Source: G020353235 sp035528295 (GTDB lineage Bacteria; Chloroflexota; Dehalococcoidia; Dehalococcoidales; JAUYDJ01). From it: a DNA stretch of 27,418 bases. Made by a program: the position numbers and the translations under genes. The notes below the pieces were generated by a model, which saw only the letters and a list, made by a program, of their open reading frames with translations, searched no databases and was not told the DNA's origin. Below, piece after piece: positions 21,923-27,418 of the stretch (position 1 is the stretch's first letter; every line of letters starts with the position of its first letter). The stretch is taken from assembly GCA_035528295.1 (NCBI GenBank), contig DATKYY010000056.1, forward strand, positions 1 to 27,418, written 5' to 3'.

Positions 21923-22941
21923 AAGAACATCCCCAGCAACCAGGCAATAAGATACCCCAGCCCCCCGCATATCGGGAAGGTTACTATCCAGGCGGTGATG
22001 ATATTACCGGCCACCCCCCAGCGAACTGCCGAAAGGCGCTTGGTAGCGCCTACACCCATGACGGCTGAGCTTATGCAGTGGGTGGTGCTTATCGGGATAC
22101 CCAGGTGTGAGGCGGCTTCAATAACGGCGGCGGCTGAGGCTTGAGCCGCAAAGCCGCGAACCGGTCTGAGGGTAGTAATCCTCATGCCCAGGGTACGGAT
22201 AACCCGCCAGCCGCCGATAGCGGTGCCGAAGCTAATGGACAGCGCGGAGGCGATTATTACCCACCATGGAATTTGGTCCCATACTGCCGCCGCCTGCTCC
22301 ATCTGACCAATCCCCTGATAGTAAATTACCAGTGCCATGGCGATAATGCCGATGGGCATCTGGCCATCATTTTTACCGTGGGCATAGGCGATAAAAGCGG
22401 CGGCCAGGATTTGCAAACGACTGAAAACAACCCGCAGTTTGGCCAGGGCGGTACGGCGGAATACCCAGAATATGGCCACCATCAGCAGGAAGGCGCCAGC
22501 AAAGCCGAGCAGGGGAGCGATAACTACCGCGGACAGGACTTTGCCCAGGACACCCCATACCACGGCCTCACTACCCGCCCCGGCTACACCGGCGGCGGCC
22601 AGCCCGGCGACGAAGCCGTGGGTCAGGCTTATAGGCATACCGAGGTAGGTAGCCATTATGCCCCAGATAATAATGGCGGATAAAGCGGCAATCACGGTGA
22701 CGTAGGTTATCGCCTCGGGTACCAGAATACCCTTGCCGATGGTTTGGGCAACGGCGGTGCCGGTAGCGGCACCGGCCATATTGGCGACGACGGCTATTAG
22801 CAACGCGTTTCGGGGGGAGAGGGCACGGGTACTAACTGCGGGGGCAAGGGCGTTGGCGGCATCGTTGAAGCCGTTAACCACACCAAAGCCGATTGCCAGG
22901 GCAATAATTGAGAAAAGGAGCCAAAGGGAAGGCTCAGCCAT
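21919..22941 (-). CDS. pit: PiT-family inorganic phosphate transporter
   Basis: A 340-residue, roughly 10-helix transporter. The two inverted PiT signatures are present: GFNDAANALAPAVSTRALSP near residue 24 and AYAHGKNDGQMPIG in the second half, plus the ISLTHGF and ISTTHCISSAVMGVG motifs. Members move phosphate with a proton or sodium ion across the cytoplasmic membrane. The start codon overlaps the end of the DUF47 gene by 8 bases, so translation is coupled. It converges on gmk. Confidence 0.95.
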   Translation of the reverse strand: MAEPSLWLLFSIIALAIGFGVVNGFNDAANALAPAVSTRALSPRNALLIAVVANMAGAATGTAVAQTIGKGILVPEAITYVTVIAALSAIIIWGIMATYLGMPISLTHGFVAGLAAAGVAGAGSEAVVWGVLGKVLSAVVIAPLLGFAGAFLLMVAIFWVFRRTALAKLRVVFSRLQILAAAFIAYAHGKNDGQMPIGIIAMALVIYYQGIGQMEQAAAVWDQIPWWVIIASALSISFGTAIGGWRVIRTLGMRITTLRPVRGFAAQASAAAVIEAASHLGIPISTTHCISSAVMGVGATKRLSAVRWGVAGNIITAWIVTFPICGGLGYLIAWLLGMFF

Positions 22942-23563
22942 GCTTGATGGCTACTCCTTCGAGGACGTTAGCTACGTCCTCGCATCTGTCAGTGGCGCTC
23001 TCCATATGCTCGTAAATCTCGCGCCACTTGATAACATGGGCAAAATCTTTGGAATCATCAAACAGCTCAGCCATCGCGGCGCGAAATACTTTGTCGGCCA
23101 CATTTTCCAGGCGGTTAATCTCCACACACCGTTCCAGGACCTGTTTTAACTGGGCGCGGTGTCGCAATTGGGGCACCGCCCTTTCTATCTCAGCCGCTGC
23201 CTGGACTATGGTCTCCGCCAGCTCTTTAGCTCTCTGGGTGGGCTGGTCTATTTTATATATCAGCATGGCATCGGCCGCAGCGTGGATAAAATCGGTGACA
23301 TCATCCAGGGAATGAGCCAGTGAAGCGATATCCTCCCGGTCAAAGGGGGTAACAAAGGTGCGGTTTAGCTCTTTCATAATCTGGTGGGTAATGCGGTCAC
23401 CTTCATGCTCTAGCTCGGTTATTTCGCCTATCATTATCTCGACATTATGCCAGGTATCAAGTAGATTTTTTAAGCTATGGGCGGTTTTGACGGCATTGTG
23501 GGCGCTCTCTTCAAAAAGCTCAAAAAACTTCTCTTCCCGGGGAATGAAGGGGAATTTAAACAT
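22934..23563 (-). CDS. DUF47/PhoU-like accessory protein of the phosphate transporter
   Basis: A 209-residue helical-bundle protein of the DUF47 (YkaA, PhoU-like) family with the opening FIPREEKFFELFEESAHNAVKTAHSL and metal-binding-type helices (LEHEGDRITHQIMKELNRTF, SLDDVTDFIHAAADAM, and ENVADKVFRAAMAELF). Such proteins are encoded next to pit genes and modulate phosphate uptake. It overlaps pit by 8 bases. ATG 23563 follows AGAGGA with a 6-base spacer. Its promoter faces that of the APC permease across an inverted repeat. Confidence 0.93.
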   Translation of the reverse strand: MFKFPFIPREEKFFELFEESAHNAVKTAHSLKNLLDTWHNVEIMIGEITELEHEGDRITHQIMKELNRTFVTPFDREDIASLAHSLDDVTDFIHAAADAMLIYKIDQPTQRAKELAETIVQAAAEIERAVPQLRHRAQLKQVLERCVEINRLENVADKVFRAAMAELFDDSKDFAHVIKWREIYEHMESATDRCEDVANVLEGVAIKHG

Positions 23564-23622
23564 GGCTAATCCTCTGAAAAGCAGGCGCCGCGAAAAAGCT
23601 CATATCCAGCACTTTCGTTTTC

Positions 23623-23651
23623 AGTTTAGAGGAGACATATTTGATTGTCAA
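23623..23651 (-). promoter_or_regulatory. DUF47-pit promoter
   Basis: Minus-strand TTGACA (23646-23651) and TAAACT (23623-23628) are 17 bases apart. The -35 box forms the left arm of the inverted repeat TGTCAATA-N12-TATTGACA. Confidence 0.65.
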
Positions 23652-23673
23652 TACTCGTTACCGTATATTGACA
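23646..23673. promoter_or_regulatory. Inverted repeat shared by two divergent promoters
   Basis: TGTCAATA (23646-23653) and TATTGACA (23666-23673) are perfect 8-bp arms with centres 20 bases apart, about two helical turns. Each arm contains one consensus TTGACA -35 box, pointing outward. A dimeric regulator here would cover both promoters at once. Confidence 0.6.
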
Positions 23674-23696
23674 CTTACTTGGTTGAGGGGTAGAAT
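23668..23696 (+). promoter_or_regulatory. APC permease promoter
   Basis: Plus-strand TTGACA (23668-23673) and TAGAAT (23691-23696) are 17 bases apart, the closest match to the sigma-70 consensus in the window. The permease ATG is 36 bases past the -10 box. Confidence 0.75.
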
Positions 23697-23732
23697 TTTC
23701 TAATCGCCAGACAGATATCAGACAGATAACGG

Positions 23733-25193
23733 ATGCAAAATAAATGGCGCCCAAAACTTGGTGACCGTGTTTTTCGCCCCCGACGGATTAAGCGTTACCG
23801 CCTGCGGCGAGTATTAGGCGTTCCCGCCCTTTTCAGTGCTGGCTATGGGAATGTCGGCTCCTCCATTTACTATGCTCTGGGTATTGTTGTCCTGGTGGCA
23901 ATGGGGGCTACCCCGGTGGTGCTTGGTATTGCCGGCATCCTCTTTATCTTTACTGCCCTTACCTACGCTGAAGGCACTGCCATGTTGCCTGAGGCGGGTG
24001 GCTCAGCCAGTTTTGCCCGTCACGGCTTTAACGATGCCATTGGTTTCACTGCCGGCTGGGCGCTGATGCTGAGCTATATTGTCACCATCGCCATCTCAGC
24101 CTATACTATTCCGCCTTATCTCGGCTACTTCTGGGCACCCTTCAAGGACTCGGTTATTGTGGGTACGGCCTTCTCTATGGGTATTGTTTTCTTCCTGATG
24201 ATGATAAATGTCATCGGGGTGAAGGAGACCTCTTTCGTCAATATCGGCGCCGCCATAATAGATTTGGCTACCCAGGTTTCCCTGGTGGTCATTGGCTTCA
24301 TTCTGCTCTTTAATCCGGTGGTTCTGCTGCACCGTATCTTTGATAACTGGCCCACCTTTGACAATCTGATTCTGGGCATAGCCTTAGCCGCCATTGCCTA
24401 TACCGGCATTGAAACCATGTCTCAAATGGCTGAGGAAACGAAACAGCCGGAGAAAAATGTACCGAGGTCACTGGTGATGATGATATTTGCCGTTCTGGTA
24501 ATCTTTGCCGGCATTTCTCTGGTGTCCCTGTCGGCAATGACTCCTCAGGAGATTGCCGCAGACTGGTCTAGAGACCCGATAGCCGGCATCGCCGCCAATC
24601 TACCGCTGGTATTACTGCGTGATGTCCTCAAACCGTTGATTGCCATATTAGCCGGTACTATTTTGCTCATCGCCACCAATGCCGGGCTGATGGGCATATC
24701 ACGGCTGGCTTTTTCGCTGGGTAGTCATCGGCTGGTGCCACCGGTGCTGAGTCGGGTCCACCACCGTTTTAAGACCCCCTATGTTTCCGTAATTCTATTC
24801 AGCCTGGTGGCTATTCTCATCCTGTCGCCGGGATTTTTTGCCGCTGATGTCTTTAGAAACATGGGCACCCTTTATGCCTTCGGTTCACTGCTGGCCTTTA
24901 TGTTTGCCCACGCTTCAATTCTCAGACTGAGAGCCAAAAAGCCGGAGATGCCCCGCCCCTTCAAGCTCGGTTGGAACCTGCGTTTTAGAGGCTATGAGAT
25001 GCCGATAAGCGCTATCCTGGGATTAGTGGTCACCATGGTAATATGGCTGATTATAATGATTACCCAGCCCTACAGTCGCTGGGTTGGTCTGGCCTGGATG
25101 GTAGTTGGCCTGATTATCTATGTTATCTATCGGCGCCGAAATGGCCTGTCCCTGACTCAGTCCGCCGGCAAAAACCTGCCCAAAGAGGGTTAG
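23733..25193 (+). CDS. APC-superfamily permease
   Basis: A 486-residue, 12-helix transporter. The first helix carries the substrate-binding bend GYGNVGSSIYYALG, and helix 6 contains AIAYTGIETMSQMAEETKQPEKNVPRS, the APC family signature. Relatives carry amino acids, polyamines or, in the KimA branch, potassium; the sequence does not decide. The hydrophilic N-terminus is Arg-rich (RVFRPRRIKRYRLRR), and there is no fused C-terminal Usp domain, although free-standing RCK and Usp proteins are encoded next to it. It ends with a 4-base overlap with the convergent RCK gene. No Shine-Dalgarno sequence is clear before ATG 23733. Confidence 0.9.
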   Translation: MQNKWRPKLGDRVFRPRRIKRYRLRRVLGVPALFSAGYGNVGSSIYYALGIVVLVAMGATPVVLGIAGILFIFTALTYAEGTAMLPEAGGSASFARHGFNDAIGFTAGWALMLSYIVTIAISAYTIPPYLGYFWAPFKDSVIVGTAFSMGIVFFLMMINVIGVKETSFVNIGAAIIDLATQVSLVVIGFILLFNPVVLLHRIFDNWPTFDNLILGIALAAIAYTGIETMSQMAEETKQPEKNVPRSLVMMIFAVLVIFAGISLVSLSAMTPQEIAADWSRDPIAGIAANLPLVLLRDVLKPLIAILAGTILLIATNAGLMGISRLAFSLGSHRLVPPVLSRVHHRFKTPYVSVILFSLVAILILSPGFFAADVFRNMGTLYAFGSLLAFMFAHASILRLRAKKPEMPRPFKLGWNLRFRGYEMPISAILGLVVTMVIWLIIMITQPYSRWVGLAWMVVGLIIYVIYRRRNGLSLTQSAGKNLPKEG

Positions 25194-25852
25194 CCGCCTC
25201 TCAGTGCCATTCGCAGTTGCTCTTCTGATTCCGGCGCAGTGAGGGCGATTATCTGGTCTCCACCCTGAAGAACGGTATTGGCCGTAGCCAGGCGGGGCGG
25301 GTGCTCTTTGGGGATAACCAGGATCAGCTTACTCTGTTCGGGTAGTGAAAGCTCCTTGACTGCTTTGCCCACCGTGTTGGCTTCGGGGGGGATTTTTACT
25401 TCCACAACTTCCAGCCCCTTGTCTCTCAGGGTCAACAGGTGGGTTAGCGGATGAGTAGGTACCTGTTCCTCGATATGTTCCAGGATAATATTGGTACTGC
25501 TCACGGTAACATCGATGCCCAGTTTCTTGAAGAGGACTTCATTTTGGGGGTTTCGGATGCGGGCAATGGTGCGGGGCACATTGAATTTATGCTTGGCTAC
25601 CTGGCAGGTAACAAAGTTATCCTCATCATCACCGGTGACCGCGATAAGCATATCCGCCCGCCCGGTGCCTATTTCAGCCAGGGTAGCCGCTTCACAGCCA
25701 TCCCCGCGAAAGCAGACATTGCCCAACTCATCATTAATGGTTTCACATATAGAAGCGTTCTTTTCGATCAGAAGTACTTCATGCCCCTCCTCGAGGAGGG
25801 CTTTAATCAGGTAGTAACCCACCCTGCCGCCGCCAATCACGATGATGTACAT
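25190..25852 (-). CDS. TrkA/KtrA-type potassium-uptake regulator (RCK_N + RCK_C)
   Basis: A 220-residue protein with an N-terminal Rossmann domain, GGGRVG at 8-13 and the acidic end of strand 2 (LLIEKN) for NAD binding, then FRGDGCEAATL and AVTGDDEDNFVTCQVAK. A full C-terminal RCK_C/TrkA_C domain (about 140-215, VVEVKIPPEANTVGKAVKEL to GGDQIIALT) follows, which binds ligands such as cyclic di-AMP or divalent ions in relatives. These proteins gate TrkH/KtrB channels, but no such channel gene is in the window. It is 10 bases after the RCK_N-only gene and last in the operon before the APC stop codon. Confidence 0.9.
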   Translation of the reverse strand: MYIIVIGGGRVGYYLIKALLEEGHEVLLIEKNASICETINDELGNVCFRGDGCEAATLAEIGTGRADMLIAVTGDDEDNFVTCQVAKHKFNVPRTIARIRNPQNEVLFKKLGIDVTVSSTNIILEHIEEQVPTHPLTHLLTLRDKGLEVVEVKIPPEANTVGKAVKELSLPEQSKLILVIPKEHPPRLATANTVLQGGDQIIALTAPESEEQLRMALRGG

Positions 25853-25861
25853 CTTTCTCCC

Positions 25862-26260
25862 CTAGCCCTCTATCTTCTCCTTTAGCATCTGGGCGAAGAT
25901 GGTCGTCGGGCTAATCGCTTCTATTCCCAGGGTCTGGTAAAGCTCCTGCCGTAAGGGGTCATAGATGCGGCAGATTACTTTGGGCACATTGAAGATATGC
26001 TGGGCAATTTGGGCGGCCATGACATTACGGTTATCGCCCTGGGTTACCGCTACGAAGACATCAGCTTCTTCAATGCCCGCTTTTATCAGACTTACCTGGT
26101 CAAGGCCATTGCCGACCAGAGCCGTGCCGCCGAAGTCAGCGGGCAAGCGGCGGAAGCTGTAGGCATCGGTATCCAGAACGGTAACCTGATGCCCCTCAGC
26201 GTCCAGCAATACGGCCAGCTGAGCGCCGACTCGTCCCGAGCCCATAATCACTATTTTCAT
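25862..26260 (-). CDS. RCK_N-only (TrkA-N) NAD-binding protein
   Basis: A 132-residue single-domain protein with GSGRVG at 7-12, VLDTD at the end of strand 2, and LVGNGLDQVSLIKAGIEEADVFVAVTQGDNRNVMAAQ, typical of RCK_N/TrkA-N. It ends right after that domain; the RCK_C part is missing, with no frame break, so it is a naturally short version. It lies between the Usp and the two-domain RCK genes, spaced 12 and 9 bases, suggesting the two RCK proteins assemble together. ATG 26260. Confidence 0.9.
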   Translation of the reverse strand: MKIVIMGSGRVGAQLAVLLDAEGHQVTVLDTDAYSFRRLPADFGGTALVGNGLDQVSLIKAGIEEADVFVAVTQGDNRNVMAAQIAQHIFNVPKVICRIYDPLRQELYQTLGIEAISPTTIFAQMLKEKIEG

Positions 26261-26272
26261 ATGGCAAACTTA

Positions 26273-26698
26273 TTATGCGGTGTACTGGTGGTAGAGTATA
26301 ACCGGGCAGGGGGCGTTTTTCAGAACATAGGGTGCCACGTTGCCCAGACTGAACTGACCGAAGCGTTTCTTGTACTTGACCCCCATCAGGATGAGGTCTA
26401 CCCCTCGTTCCACTGCCTCATCGATAATCGCTGAGCCGACCTCGCGGGCTTGGAGCACATCAGTCTCCACTTCGTAGTCCTGCTCCTCGGCACAGCTCTC
26501 CATCTGGTCCAGAATATCTTCGGCTCTTCGGGTTTCCGGCTCAATCTCAGCTTCCAGGGGCAGACTCCGCTTTACCGTAATAACGTAAACCGCACAGATT
26601 TTACCCTTAGCCTTCTTGGATAGCACACAGGCCAGCTTGATCGCCTCTTCATCGGCTTCGGTGCCGCAGACCGGCACCAGAATTTTATTAAACCCCAT
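26273..26698 (-). CDS. UspA-domain protein
   Basis: A 141-residue single Usp fold (FNKILVPVCGTEADEEAIKLACVLSKKAKGKICAVYVI and VDLILMGVKYKKRFGQFSLGNVAPYVLKNAPCPVIL). The usual nucleotide signature is G-x2-G-x9-G(S/T); here the second glycine is replaced by Tyr (GVKY) and the final Ser/Thr by Asn (LGNVA), so ATP binding is doubtful. GTG 26701 precedes ATG 26698; I use the ATG. It heads the RCK-RCK operon and could be a partner of the transporter. Confidence 0.88.
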   Translation of the reverse strand: MGFNKILVPVCGTEADEEAIKLACVLSKKAKGKICAVYVITVKRSLPLEAEIEPETRRAEDILDQMESCAEEQDYEVETDVLQAREVGSAIIDEAVERGVDLILMGVKYKKRFGQFSLGNVAPYVLKNAPCPVILYHQYTA

Positions 26699-26730
26699 CA
26701 CCCAAAGCCTTTTCCAGCGGCTTGAAGGTT

Positions 26731-26759
26731 ATTATAATCCGATAATTAAAAATCTACAA
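26731..26759 (-). promoter_or_regulatory. Promoter of the usp-RCK-RCK operon
   Basis: Minus-strand TTGTAG (26754-26759) and the perfect TATAAT (26731-26736) are 17 bases apart, with a start of transcription near 26724, about 26 bases before the Usp ATG. Confidence 0.65.
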
Positions 26760-26785
26760 TAGCCTTTTGGTCTAATTTTTGGTTA

Positions 26786-27418
26786 CTATTTTGGCTTTTC
26801 CACTGCTACCCACAACCTCTCCCCATCGGTAATAAATTCTATGGTGCCCTGCTCATCGGTGCGGTAGATACCGTCCGGGCCAAGGCTATCTTCCAGCCGG
26901 GCGATAACCTCAGGATTGGGATGGCCATAGGTATTGTCACCGACGGAGATGACGGCTACCTGGGGGTTGGCCATGGCCAGAAATATGGGGGTGGTGGAGG
27001 TCTTTGAGCCGCAGTGAGCCACCTTGAGCACGGTGTTATTGAGATTAGCTCTACGGGCGATGAGCTCAGATTCCGCCTCCCACATTATATCGGCGGTAAG
27101 CAGAAAGCTAACCTCAGCCATGCTTATCTTCAGGGCGACGCCATTATTGTCGATATCAGATTCGGTGTCGCTTAAATAGGGGGTGGGGGGGTTGAGCACC
27201 TCGATGACTACCCCATCACCCAGCTCAATCCGCTGCCCGGCCCGGGCAAAGCTTGGCTTAACCTGCTTTGCCTCAATAGATTTAAGCCACTCATCATATA
27301 TTGAAGAAGCGCCGTCCCACTCAGGCGTCAGCACCTGCTTCACCCGATATCTCTCCAGGACTTCAACCAGACCGGTGAGGTGGTCGGCGTGGGGGTGGGT
27401 TAATATTACCAGGTCAAT
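26786..27418 (-). CDS. comEC: ComEC C-terminal metallo-beta-lactamase domain (partial)
   Basis: The frame continues past the window end; 210 residues are visible from base 27418 to the stop at 26786. It opens in the middle of the metallo-beta-lactamase domain with THPHADHLTG, the HxHxDH metal site, followed by ISMAEVSFLLTADIMWEAE, the family's late aspartate block, and NPQVAVISVGDNTYGHPNPEVIARL, which is characteristic of the ComEC C-terminus. The membrane channel part lies outside. ComEC carries incoming single-stranded DNA across the membrane, and this domain is thought to degrade the other strand. The usual HHGS motif reads HCGS here (KVAHCGSKTS). A stand-alone MBL hydrolase is possible but less likely. 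Confidence 0.88.
   Translation of the reverse strand: MDLVILTHPHADHLTGLVEVLERYRVKQVLTPEWDGASSIYDEWLKSIEAKQVKPSFARAGQRIELGDGVVIEVLNPPTPYLSDTESDIDNNGVALKISMAEVSFLLTADIMWEAESELIARRANLNNTVLKVAHCGSKTSTTPIFLAMANPQVAVISVGDNTYGHPNPEVIARLEDSLGPDGIYRTDEQGTIEFITDGERLWVAVEKPK

Noticed and set aside
1..27418. tRNA, rRNA, CRISPR or phage genes
   Set aside because: I looked for tRNA-like T-arm sequences, regularly spaced repeats and phage or transposase proteins and saw none.

Overview
This is a 27.4 kb bacterial chromosomal segment of moderate to high GC. It is packed with housekeeping genes, mostly on the minus strand and with gaps of only a few bases. The gene content and the protein style (RecA-RecX-RNase Y-YmdB order, RemA-Gmk pair, long-form HPF, a DnaE-type replicase with a complete-looking PHP domain, a surface protein built of IPT-like repeats) suggest an uncultured member of Chloroflexota, probably Dehalococcoidia. 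That placement is an inference from gene style, not a computed phylogeny. I see no tRNA, rRNA, CRISPR array, transposase or phage gene.

Layout. (1) 1-6724, minus: a RecA-led operon running recA, recX, rny, ymdB, a PHP-domain phosphoesterase, plsY, a zinc-ribbon membrane protein and the start of a membrane-anchored HdrD/NarI-like redox protein cut by the window edge. A strong hairpin lies between recA and recX. plsY appears to lack any ATG/GTG/TTG codon at its expected start. (2) 6842-9154: nadE (minus), a DUF998 membrane protein (plus) and a DUF1461/TIGR01906 membrane protein (minus). (3) 9186-11783: a more AT-rich block holding a structured leader RNA, a secreted six-repeat surface protein with a C-terminal anchor, and a textbook terminator. 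It is bracketed by two copies of the dnaE promoter region, so it looks inserted. (4) 11797-16191, plus: dnaE and radC. (5) 16197-20727, minus: amidohydrolase, thpR, a zinc-ribbon protein, comF, hpf, an exported protein, two small membrane proteins (one of only 58 residues) and ogt. (6) 21008-21902, plus: remA and gmk behind a roughly 180-base leader. (7) 21919-25193: a DUF47-pit phosphate transport pair diverging from an APC permease; their facing promoters share one inverted repeat. (8) 25190-27418, minus: two RCK/TrkA-type proteins with a UspA protein, then the C-terminal metallo-beta-lactamase part of ComEC, cut by the window end.

How the parts relate. recA, recX, radC, ogt and dnaE cover repair and replication; comF and comEC suggest DNA uptake ability; rny and ymdB are RNA turnover and signalling; remA/gmk, hpf and nadE are core metabolism and growth control. 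The most unusual parts are the promoter-flanked surface-protein cassette with its leader RNA, the APC/RCK/RCK/Usp neighbourhood, the shared-operator divergent promoter, and several genes whose promoters sit so close to the start codon that leaderless mRNAs are likely.
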